NCBI GenBank assembly: GCA_024681475.1
Contig: JAILAT010000031.1
Coordinates: forward strand, 1-36,073
Source: Bacteroidales bacterium
GTDB taxonomy: Bacteria; Bacteroidota; Bacteroidia; Bacteroidales; P3
Length of the DNA: 36,073 nucleotides
Direction of reading: 5' to 3'
Shown here: one piece after another, positions 24,077 through 32,933 of the stretch
Layout: every line of letters starts with the position of its first letter
How positions within the stretch are numbered: position 1 is the stretch's first letter
Position numbers and translations under genes: made by a program
The notes under the pieces: model-generated
What the model was told of the DNA's origin: nothing
The model's database searches: none
What the model saw: only the letters and a program-made list of their open reading frames with translations

Positions 24077-25021
24077 ATGAAACGAATTCTTACAACCCTT
24101 CTTCTGTGCCTTGTGACTGTGGTGGCTGCGGCGCAGGAGAAGAAGCCGACGCTGATGATTGTGCCCAGCGACAACTGGTGCACCCAGCGCTATTTCACCA
24201 CCACAATCAATAATCAAGGTACGAAAGTTCGTGTGCCAGACTACCAGCGAGCCTTCCAAGAAGACCTCGAAATCAAGCCCGTCATCGCCAAGATAGGACA
24301 GTTGATGACCGATATGGGCTACAGCCTCAAGGACTGCGAGCAGGAACTCAAGGCCATCAGCACACGTCAGGCCGAGGATAACGTGACCACAAGCAAGACC
24401 AGTGGTGCCTCGCTGGTGGAGAGCCCTCTCGATCAGTTGAAAAGACGTACCAAGAGCGACATCATCATCAATGTGGACTGGGTCATCCGCATGGAGGGTT
24501 CGGGCCGGATTGTAACCTTCACGTTGGAAGCTTTCGATAGCTACACCAGCAAACGCATCGCCACAGCCACAGGTACCTGCGAGCCGTCGAACCTCTCTAC
24601 ACCCGAACTGTTGGAGTGCGCCGTGGGCAGCAACATCAATGCCTTCGACAAGCAGATGGACCACTACTTCCGCGACTTGAAAAAGCATGGACGTGAAATA
24701 GTCCTCACCGTGCGCTGTTGGGACAGCTGGGACAAAGACCTCGAAGAGGAATATGGTGGGGAGGAACTGACCGACTGCATACAGCAGTGGATGCGCAAGA
24801 ACACGGTAGACGGTGTTTTCAACCTCAGCGACGGCACTGAGAACTTCTTGCAGTTCGAGCAGGTGCGCATCCCGTTCTACGACGAGAAAGGTAATGCCAT
24901 GGATGCACGCGCCTTTGCCACGCAGTTACGTAAACACCTTGCCAAAGAGCCCTACAACATTACCGCCAAGGTGATGGTGCGGGGATTGGGCGAGGCAATT
25001 CTTGTACTTGGAGAAAAATAA
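24077..25021 (+). CDS. Secreted protein, DUF6175-like
   Basis: 314 residues with signal peptide MKRILTTLLLCLVTVVAAAQ. The mature start KKPTLMIVPSDNWCTQRYF, followed by NQGTKVRVPDYQRAFQED, and later RRTKSDIIINVDWVI and TATGTCEPS fit what I remember as the DUF6175 family of Bacteroides-type organisms. These proteins often sit next to CsgG-, LpoB- or LPP20-like envelope proteins, matching the neighbour at 21360. Biochemical role unknown. Base composition returns to the window norm here, in contrast to the three genes upstream. Confidence 0.78.
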   Translation: MKRILTTLLLCLVTVVAAAQEKKPTLMIVPSDNWCTQRYFTTTINNQGTKVRVPDYQRAFQEDLEIKPVIAKIGQLMTDMGYSLKDCEQELKAISTRQAEDNVTTSKTSGASLVESPLDQLKRRTKSDIIINVDWVIRMEGSGRIVTFTLEAFDSYTSKRIATATGTCEPSNLSTPELLECAVGSNINAFDKQMDHYFRDLKKHGREIVLTVRCWDSWDKDLEEEYGGEELTDCIQQWMRKNTVDGVFNLSDGTENFLQFEQVRIPFYDEKGNAMDARAFATQLRKHLAKEPYNITAKVMVRGLGEAILVLGEK

Positions 25022-25030
25022 GGAGGCAAA

Positions 25031-26029
25031 ATGAAAAAGATAGCAACAATAATTGTCGCTGTATTGTTAGTCACAGTGGCAATGGCACAAGAATATGGCC
25101 GTGTGGCCATCAACGTGGTAGTACCACAACTGCCCAATGTTCCCGAAGAGGCTCACGCGGCCTTGGAGACCAAGATGCAGCAAGTGGCCACACAGTACGG
25201 GTTGGCTTCCAACGGATTAACCGACCGCTTCGTGATGACTGCCAAGGTAAACGTCACCAGCAAGGACATAGCTCCCACCACACCGGTGAAAATTTCTCAA
25301 AAGATGGAGGTAACGCTATTTATCGGCGACGTATTGGATAACAAGGTCTACGAATCTGTCGTGCTCAGCGTAGCTGGCATAGGCCAAAGCGAGACGCAGA
25401 GCATGATAAATGCTTTCAACCAAATCAAACCTATGGACCCCAGATTGAAAGCCTTCGTAGAGAATGCAGAGCGGAAGATTGCCGAATACTATACGAACAA
25501 TTGCTCGTACATCCTCACCGAAGCCAACGCACTCGCACAGCAGCGGAAGTACGATGCTGCTATCGCCAAACTGATGGCAGTGCCAGAAGTTTGCAAAGAA
25601 TGTTATGAGCAATGTATGGCAAGAACAGTGGAAGTATACCAGACAAAGCTGAACAACGACGGCGATATTCTGGTGAAGAAAGCCCGCAGTCAATGGATTG
25701 CCAAACGCGATTATGCTTCGGCCAGTGAAGCATTGAGGACATTAAGCAACGTTGACCCGCAGTCGTCGGCACAGGGTAAGGCACAGGTATTGGTGGATGA
25801 AATCAATAAGCACCTGCGAAACATGGAAGCTGCCGCAGAGGCACAACGCCGGGAGGAATGGGAATTTGCCAAGAAGCAGTATGAGGACAATCTAGCCATG
25901 GCTCGCCAACGCCAGGCCGACGCCACTACTATACGGCGCGAGCAGATTGCTGCCGCCAAAGAAGTGGGCATTGCCTACGGCAAAAACCAACCCAAGACAA
26001 TCACCTACAACAACTTCAGGACATGGTAA
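25031..26029 (+). CDS. Hypothetical secreted protein with C-terminal coiled coil
   Basis: 332 residues with signal peptide MKKIATIIVAVLLVTVAMAQ. The first half (for example INVVVPQLPNVPEEAHAAL, RFVMTAKVNVTSKDIAPTTP, VTLFIGDVLDN) looks like a beta-rich domain; from about 165 on it is helical, with TPR-like pieces (NALAQQRKYDAAIAKLMAVP; ARSQWIAKRDYASASEALRT) and a charged coiled coil near the end (AAAEAQRREEWEFAKKQYED). Not named. It has a clear Shine-Dalgarno AGGAGG 6 nt before ATG, which is rare in this window and in Bacteroidota generally. It overlaps the next gene by 7 nt. Confidence 0.78.
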   Translation: MKKIATIIVAVLLVTVAMAQEYGRVAINVVVPQLPNVPEEAHAALETKMQQVATQYGLASNGLTDRFVMTAKVNVTSKDIAPTTPVKISQKMEVTLFIGDVLDNKVYESVVLSVAGIGQSETQSMINAFNQIKPMDPRLKAFVENAERKIAEYYTNNCSYILTEANALAQQRKYDAAIAKLMAVPEVCKECYEQCMARTVEVYQTKLNNDGDILVKKARSQWIAKRDYASASEALRTLSNVDPQSSAQGKAQVLVDEINKHLRNMEAAAEAQRREEWEFAKKQYEDNLAMARQRQADATTIRREQIAAAKEVGIAYGKNQPKTITYNNFRTW

Positions 26030-26481
26030 AGAATCTCTTTGTTGCAACGATACTCTGCTTTTGGAGCTTCACAGCTTTTGCCCAAGGCTACAATCAAGAA
26101 AGGACGGCGTTGACCAACTTTCTCATACGCATGTACGAGAATGCGCCATTTGAAGGTGTACGGGCGGTGGACGATTACGAACAACAGTATCTTATTTCGG
26201 TATTGGCACTTGAGAAAGGCAAATATCCTAACGAGAGTGCCTTGTTCCGAGTGGCAGGGGTGAAAGCCATGTCGCAGGCAAGCCGTTTCTTCAATGGAAG
26301 CAGCATCACAAGCGACCTTGTTATCCGCACATCGGAAAAGAGCGACGGAACAAGTGATATTGAAATGATAGAGACCATCAATGAAAAATCAGTGGGATTC
26401 GTCAGAAGTCTTGAACTACTCACAAATTTTGAAACAGATGACAGTCGCATGGTATTCATCTATTTCACTCCAATCAAATAA
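26023..26481 (+). CDS. Small hypothetical secreted protein
   Basis: 152 residues; signal peptide MVKNLFVATILCFWSFTAFAQ. The mature part (YNQERTALTNFLIRMYENAP, DDYEQQYLISVLALEK, VAGVKAMSQASRFFNGSSI, VRSLELLTNF) is mixed helical and strand. I cannot name a family. As last gene of the run, overlapping the previous gene, it probably works with the DUF6175-like and TPR-like proteins in the periplasm or outer membrane. A terminator follows at 26526-26558. Confidence 0.75.
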   Translation: MVKNLFVATILCFWSFTAFAQGYNQERTALTNFLIRMYENAPFEGVRAVDDYEQQYLISVLALEKGKYPNESALFRVAGVKAMSQASRFFNGSSITSDLVIRTSEKSDGTSDIEMIETINEKSVGFVRSLELLTNFETDDSRMVFIYFTPIK

Positions 26482-26525
26482 TCATTGTCTCAAAAGTTTA
26501 GACAGAATTAATAAAATACTTTGAA

Positions 26526-26558
26526 GAAATGAGTTTGGTATTTCACCAAACTCATTTC
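26526..26558 (+). terminator. Terminator of the 20956-26481 operon
   Basis: GAAATGAGTTTGGT (26526-26539) and its exact complement (26545-26558) form a 14-bp stem with a 5-nt loop, followed by TTGTTTC. It starts 45 nt after the last stop codon. Confidence 0.8.
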
Positions 26559-26673
26559 TTGTTTCAATTGGACACTCGAAGGGCTTGTAATGTGGGTCTA
26601 TTATCGTATCACAAAAAAAGTGAGAAATTGGGCTGAAGACAGCGTTGTTCCGTTTCGAGAATGAAAAATAAAT

Positions 26674-26704
26674 TTTGCCATACCGAGCAACTTTCGTATC
26701 TTTG
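26674..26704 (+). promoter_or_regulatory. Promoter of the first GH78 gene, full consensus
   Basis: TTTG (26674-26677), exactly 19-bp spacer, TATCTTTG (26697-26704). The ATG at 26714 is only 10 nt after the -7 element, so the leader is nearly absent (transcription start expected at about 26711). Confidence 0.8.
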
Positions 26705-26713
26705 CATCTTGAA

Positions 26714-29095
26714 ATGAAACGGATTGTTGTCATACTATTACTAGTGCTGAGCGCGACAACGTGCTTCGCACAGCAATTCATAGGTTGCCGCGAGGGCGAC
26801 GGCTGGGCCGAGACGCCGATGCTGCGGAAGACTTTTACGCTTAAGCGTAGCGACTTCAAGCATGCCGATTTCCAACAGCTCGCGTTCTCCGTCGATGTCG
26901 CTTCGCTGGGCTACCACGAGGTGTATGTCAACGACACCAAGGTGGGCGACAGGGTGATGCAACCCGCCGTGTCGCAGCTCGACAAACGGGCGCTGTGGGT
27001 CAGCTACGACATCACACCTTACATCCACGAAGGCGACAACGAGCTGCTGCTTTGGCTGGGCCAAGGGTGGGGACGCATCTATGGCACTCCGGCGGTGGCA
27101 CAGGCTTTTGTTGAAAAGACGGTAAGCGACGGTGAATGTGGGCTGATATATACAATCCTTGCCACCGACAGCACTTGGGAGGCATCGCCCAGCCCATACA
27201 GCTACACTGGCAGTTGGCAGCCTATGCAGTTCGGCGGCGAACGCTACGATGCGCGTGTGAAAGAGAGCTGGCGTCGGGCGACTGTCTATCATGCCGAAGG
27301 AAGCGACTCTGGCTCCTTCAACTTCTATTCCTCAGAAAATATCTCCTTGCGCAAGCAGGAGTTTGCGGGCAACATTATCGTTGGCGCGCTGCCGCCGCAG
27401 CGGGTCGACACCCTGCCCGACGGCACTTTTCTGTTGGACTTCGGCCGTGTGGTAACGGGCTGGTTCCAACTGCAATGTCTGCCTATCCCCGAAGGCGACG
27501 AGATAGCGATGGAATACCTCGACCATCTCGAAGCGAAGCCGCCATTCACCGAGACCGACATCTATGTCAGCGATGGCACTGGCGACGATGACATCCATTT
27601 CACAAACCGCTTCCACATGCACTCGTTCCGCTATGTCAAAGTCAAAGGTCTCTCACACTATCTCACCTATGGTCTGGACATTCCCATCCTGATGGCAAAT
27701 GCCGTGCAGATCAGCGCCGTGGACCCCTATGGCGGCGCCACTTTCGAGTGCAGCGACCCGCGCCTGAACGCTATCCACGACATGGTGAAGTACACCCTCA
27801 GCTGCCTGACCTTCAGCGGCTATATGGTCGATTGTCCCCACATCGAGCGCATGGGTTACGGTGGCGACGGCAACTCGTCGACGATGACGTTGCAGACCCT
27901 CTGGGACGTGCGTTCCACCTATGCCAACTGGATGCAGGCCTGGGCCGACGCCATGCAGCCCGACGGCGATCTGCCATACGTGGCTCCCGCTTTCCGCACC
28001 GGCGGCGGCCCCTACTGGCAGGGCTTCGTGGTCAAAGCCCCGTGGCGCACCTACCTCAACTACGGCGACCGCACGCTCATCTACCGCCACTATGACGACA
28101 TGAAGCGCTGGCTGGAGTACGTCGAGCACCACAGCGAGGACTATATCCTGCAACCATGGCCCGACAACGAGCGTCACAGCTGGTTTCTTGGCGACTGGGC
28201 AGTCCCCGAGGGTGTCGGCAAAGGCGGCGAGAGTGTGCTGCACGCCAGCAGCTGCTTCATCAGCGACTGCCTGTCCGATATGATACAAATGGCCAAACTC
28301 ATAGGTCACCCCGGCGATGCGCAACACTATGCCGAATGGCGACGAAACCTCAACGCCTCGATCCACCGCCATTTTTACCACCCCGAGACGCACACTTACG
28401 CCAACGGCACGCCCCTCGACCAGTGCTACGCCCTGCTGATGGGCATCCCGCCCGACAGCGCCACCGCCGCAGCCGTGAAGGCACAGCTCGTCAAGGACTG
28501 CCACATCAAATACCGCGACCATATCGCCGCTGGCCTTATGGGCGTGCCCATCTTCACAGAATGGTGCATCCGCGAAAAGGAGACCGACCTCATGGCCACC
28601 ATCTTAAGACAGCCCGACTATCCCGGCTATCTCAACATGATGGATAAAGAGTGCGTTAATGCGTTAACGCGTCAATGCGTTAGTGCTGACGCGGAAAACA
28701 CTAACACATTAACACAATCTCACAATAACGCATTAAATAACGCATTCACAACTTGGGAGTCGTGGGACTGTGGGCGCCCGGGCAAGGAAGACCGCAGCCG
28801 TGTGCACAACTGCTACAACGGCATAGGGATATGGTTCTACCAGGCGCTGGCCGGCATACGTCACGACATCGCGGCGCCCGGCTACAAACACTTCTACATA
28901 GACCCGCAGCCCTGCGAGGGCATCACGTGGGTGAAGGCCACGAAGCCGACCCCCTACGGCGACATCAGCGTGGAGATAGAGGGCCAGCGGCTGAAGATAA
29001 CCATCCCCCCGGGCACGAGCGCGACCCTATTTCCCCACACGCCACACGAGCAGAGCCTCGGCGAGGGACATCACGAACTGAAAATAAAACTGTAA
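26714..29095 (+). CDS. GH78 alpha-L-rhamnosidase with in-frame repeat insert
   Basis: 793 residues; the ATG at 26714 opens signal peptide MKRIVVILLLVLSATTCFAQ, and any earlier start would lie in the promoter. N-terminal lectin-like/beta-sandwich domains (about 25-350; ASLGYHEVYVND, WLGQGWGRIYG, LLDFGRVVTGWFQL) precede the (alpha/alpha)6 catalytic domain with DCPHIERMGYGGDGN (E378, expected general acid) and TTWESWD (E682, expected general base). The enzyme releases alpha-L-rhamnose from plant or bacterial glycans. Residues 646-678 are repeat copy B with a 12-bp duplication at its end; the normal family sequence PGYLNMMDK...TTWESWD is interrupted just before the catalytic motif. Next GH78 gene is 10 nt downstream. 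Confidence 0.9.
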   Translation: MKRIVVILLLVLSATTCFAQQFIGCREGDGWAETPMLRKTFTLKRSDFKHADFQQLAFSVDVASLGYHEVYVNDTKVGDRVMQPAVSQLDKRALWVSYDITPYIHEGDNELLLWLGQGWGRIYGTPAVAQAFVEKTVSDGECGLIYTILATDSTWEASPSPYSYTGSWQPMQFGGERYDARVKESWRRATVYHAEGSDSGSFNFYSSENISLRKQEFAGNIIVGALPPQRVDTLPDGTFLLDFGRVVTGWFQLQCLPIPEGDEIAMEYLDHLEAKPPFTETDIYVSDGTGDDDIHFTNRFHMHSFRYVKVKGLSHYLTYGLDIPILMANAVQISAVDPYGGATFECSDPRLNAIHDMVKYTLSCLTFSGYMVDCPHIERMGYGGDGNSSTMTLQTLWDVRSTYANWMQAWADAMQPDGDLPYVAPAFRTGGGPYWQGFVVKAPWRTYLNYGDRTLIYRHYDDMKRWLEYVEHHSEDYILQPWPDNERHSWFLGDWAVPEGVGKGGESVLHASSCFISDCLSDMIQMAKLIGHPGDAQHYAEWRRNLNASIHRHFYHPETHTYANGTPLDQCYALLMGIPPDSATAAAVKAQLVKDCHIKYRDHIAAGLMGVPIFTEWCIREKETDLMATILRQPDYPGYLNMMDKECVNALTRQCVSADAENTNTLTQSHNNALNNAFTTWESWDCGRPGKEDRSRVHNCYNGIGIWFYQALAGIRHDIAAPGYKHFYIDPQPCEGITWVKATKPTPYGDISVEIEGQRLKITIPPGTSATLFPHTPHEQSLGEGHHELKIKL
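28650..28734 (+). repeat. In-frame 85-nt palindromic element, copy B (in GH78 gene 1)
   Basis: Units AGTGCGTT, AATGCGTT, AACGCGTC, AATGCGTT, then the same 53-nt second part as copy A. The two 36-nt arms match at about 26 positions. It is translated from E646 in the same frame as the other copies: ECVNALTRQCVSADAEN, then TNTLTQSHNNAL. At its end AATAACGCATT-A is duplicated in tandem (28724-28735 and 28736-28747), adding four codons. Confidence 0.9.
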
Positions 29096-29105
29096 CAATT
29101 TATAT

Positions 29106-32099
29106 ATGAAACAAATGGCGAGAATCATTACTATCTGCGCACTGTTGGCCGCGTGCAGCAACAAGATAGAGCTGGCCAACCTGAGCGTGGAGATGCAGGA
29201 CGGAGAATTGACGAACGCGACCGTAGTGGAGCAACCGACAATCTTTTTGGCGACGGCCGAGCCGCGCTTCAGCTGGAACTACACCTCGACGGCGGAGAAC
29301 GTGGTGCAGGAGGAATACCGCATCATCGTGGCCTCGACCAAGGAGAATGCCCGCAAAGGCATCGGCGACCTGTGGGACTCGAAAGAATGCGTTAATGCGT
29401 CAATGCGTGAATGCGTTAGTGGTGATGCATCAAAAACTAACACAATAACGCAATCAAACAATAACGCATTAAACCAGATGCTCTACATCCCCTACGAGGG
29501 TAGGCCGCTGAAGAGCCGCGAGCAGTGCTGGTGGCGCGTGTACACCACAGTGAGCTATGGCGACAAAGGGAAGAAAAAGAAGCTGAAGAGCGAAGTGCAA
29601 AGCTTCGAGCTCAGCCTGATGAGCCCCGACGACTGGAAGGCACACTGGATTGGGCGCGACTTTGAGGACGACAGGCTGGAAGGCCATACCGCCATCGCGG
29701 CGCGCTACCTGCGCAAGGAGTTTGCGCTGAAGAAAGACATCGTTCGTGCACGCCTGTATATCAGCGGCTTGGGTTCGTACAAGGCCTATATCAACGGTCA
29801 GGAGGTGGCCCCTGAAGAGTGGCTGAAGCCTGCGCTGAGCGACTACACGCAACGAATCTACTTCAACACCTACGATGTGACCAGCCTGCTGCACATCAGC
29901 GGCAAGCCCACGGGCGACGCGACGGCCGATGGCGCTGCGGTGATGAACGCGATAGGCGTGGTGCTTACCCCCGGACGCTTCACCACGCCGCGCCACGACA
30001 CCAACTACCTGGAATGGTGCGGAATAAACCACGCCGCACACTATGGCCTGCCGCAACTGCTGCTGCAGCTGGAGGTGTTCTACAAGGACGGCACCTCCGA
30101 CATGGTGGTGAGCGACGGCAGCTGGATGATCACCGACCAGGGTCCCATACGCAAGGCCAACGAATTCGACGGCGAGACCTACGACAGGAATCTGGACTTG
30201 GCCCTCGGTGCCTGGATGCATCCGGGCTACAACTATTATGACAACTGTTGGCAGCCCGTGGTGGACCACTACGACCGCGAGAACATGTATGCCGAGGACA
30301 TCTACAATCCGCGCCACCGCGCGAGCCGCGAATATCCGGTGAAGACGGGCAGCGCGTTGCCCGACGACTACCAGCGGCCCGACCCGATGCGGCTCCTCAC
30401 GCCCCAGCCGAACCCCAACATCATGGTACATCAGCACGTGCGTCCCGTGGCTATCTTAGCCAAGGGCGACAAATGGATAGTGGACATGGGGCAGAACATG
30501 GTGGGCGTGGTGGAGATAGCCAACATGGCGAGTCTGCTGGCGTATAGGGATGATTTCCGCGACACCATCACTTTGCGCTACGCCGAGCTGCTCAACGCCG
30601 ACAGCACGCTCTACACCGACAATCTGCGCAGCGCGGAATGCACCGACCGCTATATCGCCGTGGGCGCACCGGAGATGCCGTGGAGCCCACAATTCGTGTA
30701 CCACGGTTTCAGATATGTGGAAATCAGCGGATTGCCCGCAGAAAGCCGTCCGAGGATCGAGGACTTTACCGGGCTGGTGCTGCACGACGCGATGCTGAAG
30801 ACAGGGCACTTCGAGACCTCGAGCGAGGTAATCAACGCCGTGTACCGCAACGCCACGTGGGGCATACGCGGCAACTACCGCTCGATGCCTACCGACTGCC
30901 CCCAGCGCGACGAGCGCATGGGCTGGACGGGCGACCGCACCACAGGCTGTTATGGCGAGAGCTACATCTTCGGCAACCATCGCCTCTACGCCAAGTGGCT
31001 GCAGGACATGGCCGACGGGCAGTTCGACAACGGGGCCCTCGCCGACGTGGCTCCGGCCTACTGGCGCAACTACACCGACAACATGACCTGGCCAGGGGCC
31101 TTCATCACCGTGGCCGACATGCTTTTGACGCGTTTTGGCGACCTCCGGCCTGTGGAACAGCACTACGATGCCATGAAGAAGTGGATGCTGCACATGAAGA
31201 AACACTACCTCAAGGAGGGCATCCTCGTCCGCGACACCTATGGCGACTGGTGTGTGCCGCCCGAGAGTCCCGAGCTCATCCATACCCGCGACACCAACCG
31301 CATGACCTGGCCCGCCAACCTCTCCACGCCTTACTACTGCCATTTTTGCAAGATAATGCAAGACTTTGCCGTCAGGCTCGACAAAGATGAGGACGCGCTC
31401 TTTTTCCAGAACGAATTCGACGCGGTGACCGAGGCCTACAACCGCCGCTACCTCGACACCGCCAGCGGACGATACGACCACAACACCGTCACCGCCAACC
31501 TGCTGCCGCTGGCTTTCGGCATGGTTCCCAGCACACTGGAAGACAAGGTTTTGGCAAACATCGTAAACAAGACCGAGAACGACTTCGGCGGACACGTCTC
31601 CACCGGCGTGGTGGGCATTCAACAGCTGATGCGCACCCTCACCGAATACGGCCGCGGCGACTTGGCGCTGCGTCTGGCCACCGACACCACCTACCCCAGC
31701 TGGGGCTATATGGCCAAGCAGGGGGCCACCACCATCTGGGAGCTGTGGAACGGTGACACGGGCGACCCTGCCATGAACTCGGGCAACCATGTGATGCTCC
31801 TCGGCGACCTCATCATCTGGTACTACGAATACCTGGGCGGCATCCGCGCCCTTGCTCCGGGCTACAGCCGCATCGAGATGAAGCCCTATCCCATCGAGGG
31901 CCTCGACTATGTGGATTGCTCCTACCAGTCGGCCAGCGGATACATCGAGAGCAAATGGCGGCGCACGGGCGACAGCTTCGAGTGGGACATCATCATCCCG
32001 CCCAACACCACCGCCGAGGTCTATCTGCCAACCCACAACGGCCATGACGAGAAAAAAGTCCTCGGTAGCGGCCGTCACCATTTCACAAGCAAACTGTAA
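29106..32099 (+). CDS. GH78 alpha-L-rhamnosidase, lipoprotein, with in-frame repeat insert
   Basis: 997 residues. A lipoprotein signal ends LLAAC (Cys17), so the enzyme is membrane-anchored. Domain order is classical GH78: N-terminal Fn3-like domain (about 25-145), Bac_rhamnosid_N sandwich (ARLYISGLGSYKAYINGQEV, then LKPALSDYTQRIYFNTYDVT), and the catalytic barrel with DCPQRDERMGWTGD (E603) and TIWELWNGD (E879), followed by a C-terminal sandwich. Residues 94-122 are repeat copy C, placed between LWDSK and NQMLYIPYEG in the first domain, where relatives have a short loop (D-S-G/K-x-V-x-S-x-x-S). The two GH78 enzymes probably act on one substrate. Confidence 0.93.
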   Translation: MKQMARIITICALLAACSNKIELANLSVEMQDGELTNATVVEQPTIFLATAEPRFSWNYTSTAENVVQEEYRIIVASTKENARKGIGDLWDSKECVNASMRECVSGDASKTNTITQSNNNALNQMLYIPYEGRPLKSREQCWWRVYTTVSYGDKGKKKKLKSEVQSFELSLMSPDDWKAHWIGRDFEDDRLEGHTAIAARYLRKEFALKKDIVRARLYISGLGSYKAYINGQEVAPEEWLKPALSDYTQRIYFNTYDVTSLLHISGKPTGDATADGAAVMNAIGVVLTPGRFTTPRHDTNYLEWCGINHAAHYGLPQLLLQLEVFYKDGTSDMVVSDGSWMITDQGPIRKANEFDGETYDRNLDLALGAWMHPGYNYYDNCWQPVVDHYDRENMYAEDIYNPRHRASREYPVKTGSALPDDYQRPDPMRLLTPQPNPNIMVHQHVRPVAILAKGDKWIVDMGQNMVGVVEIANMASLLAYRDDFRDTITLRYAELLNADSTLYTDNLRSAECTDRYIAVGAPEMPWSPQFVYHGFRYVEISGLPAESRPRIEDFTGLVLHDAMLKTGHFETSSEVINAVYRNATWGIRGNYRSMPTDCPQRDERMGWTGDRTTGCYGESYIFGNHRLYAKWLQDMADGQFDNGALADVAPAYWRNYTDNMTWPGAFITVADMLLTRFGDLRPVEQHYDAMKKWMLHMKKHYLKEGILVRDTYGDWCVPPESPELIHTRDTNRMTWPANLSTPYYCHFCKIMQDFAVRLDKDEDALFFQNEFDAVTEAYNRRYLDTASGRYDHNTVTANLLPLAFGMVPSTLEDKVLANIVNKTENDFGGHVSTGVVGIQQLMRTLTEYGRGDLALRLATDTTYPSWGYMAKQGATTIWELWNGDTGDPAMNSGNHVMLLGDLIIWYYEYLGGIRALAPGYSRIEMKPYPIEGLDYVDCSYQSASGYIESKWRRTGDSFEWDIIIPPNTTAEVYLPTHNGHDEKKVLGSGRHHFTSKL
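29386..29470 (+). repeat. In-frame 85-nt palindromic element, copy C (in GH78 gene 2)
   Basis: Units AATGCGTT, AATGCGTC, AATGCGTG, AATGCGTT, then 53 nt aligning without gaps to copies A and B. The 36-nt arms match at about 27 positions. Translated from E94: ECVNASMRECVSGDASK, then TNTITQSNNNAL. The central part GATGCATC is itself a small palindrome that replaces the loop sequence of the other two copies. Confidence 0.9.
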
Positions 32100-32103
32100 C
32101 ACC

Positions 32104-32928
32104 ATGAAAAGACTGACCATTATCCTGATGCTCGCTTCGGCCCTGGCCGTCGGAGCCCAAGAGATGAAAATCATCTCCTTCAACATCCGCTACAACTCGT
32201 GGGAAAACATCGACGGCGAAAACGGCTGGCCCAACCGTCGCAATGCCGTGGCGCGGATGATCAATGAAGAACACCCTGCCGCCATAGGACTGCAGGAGGC
32301 GCTGATCGACCAGCTGCGCTTTCTCGACAGCAACCTGACCGGCTATCAACGTGTCGGCGTAGGCCGCGACGACGGCAAAGAGGCCGGCGAGTTCATGGCC
32401 ATCTATTACGACACTGTGCGCCTGGAGCTGCGCAGCTGCGTGACACGGTGGCTCAGCGACACTCCCGACAAGCCCTCGCTGGGATGGGATGCCGCCTGCC
32501 GCCGCACTGTCACCGTGGCGCATTTCGTCGACCGCCATTCGGGGAAAGAATTTCTCTACCTCAACACACACCTTGACCATGTGGGCAAGAAAGCACGCCA
32601 GGAAGGGACAAAACTCATCACTCGCATCGCGCAACAGTCGCTGGCGCACGACAACATGCCTGTCATTGTCGGCGGCGACATGAACACCACCATCGACGAC
32701 CCTATATTCCAGACTTTCTACGACTGCGGGCTGCAGCCTGCTCGCGACATGACGCGCCGCACCAGCAGAACAGACACCTACAACGCTTTCGGCAAAGATA
32801 AAAGCTCATTGATAGACCACTTCTTCGTCAGCAACGTGAAGGTGAGACGTTTCCGCACCCTCAACGGCGACTATGGCGTGCCCTACATCTCCGACCACTA
32901 CCCTATCAAGATAGTTATCAAGCTATAG
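32104..32928 (+). CDS. Secreted endonuclease/exonuclease/phosphatase-fold protein
   Basis: 274 residues. The ATG at 32104 opens the signal peptide MKRLTIILMLASALAVGAQ. All landmarks of the EEP fold are present: FNIRYNSW near the start, PNRRNAVARMI, GLQEAL (metal-binding Glu), NTHLDHVGKKARQEG, GGDMNTT, SSLIDHFF and SDHYPI (catalytic Asp-His). Such proteins cleave phosphodiester bonds; in Bacteroidales they are common next to glycan-degradation genes, with unknown substrate. It starts 4 nt after the GH78 gene and ends 5 nt from the convergent antiporter gene. Confidence 0.9.
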   Translation: MKRLTIILMLASALAVGAQEMKIISFNIRYNSWENIDGENGWPNRRNAVARMINEEHPAAIGLQEALIDQLRFLDSNLTGYQRVGVGRDDGKEAGEFMAIYYDTVRLELRSCVTRWLSDTPDKPSLGWDAACRRTVTVAHFVDRHSGKEFLYLNTHLDHVGKKARQEGTKLITRIAQQSLAHDNMPVIVGGDMNTTIDDPIFQTFYDCGLQPARDMTRRTSRTDTYNAFGKDKSSLIDHFFVSNVKVRRFRTLNGDYGVPYISDHYPIKIVIKL

Positions 32929-32933
32929 CCTGC

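Noticed and set aside
30456..32186. 576-codon open frame antisense to the second GH78 gene
   Set aside because: Composition rich in Val, His and Gly is typical of the antisense of GC-rich genes; the plus-strand GH78 gene is certain.
18033..32928. Classical polysaccharide utilisation locus
   Set aside because: Glycoside hydrolases are present, but there is no SusC/SusD pair and no SusR- or hybrid two-component regulator in the window.
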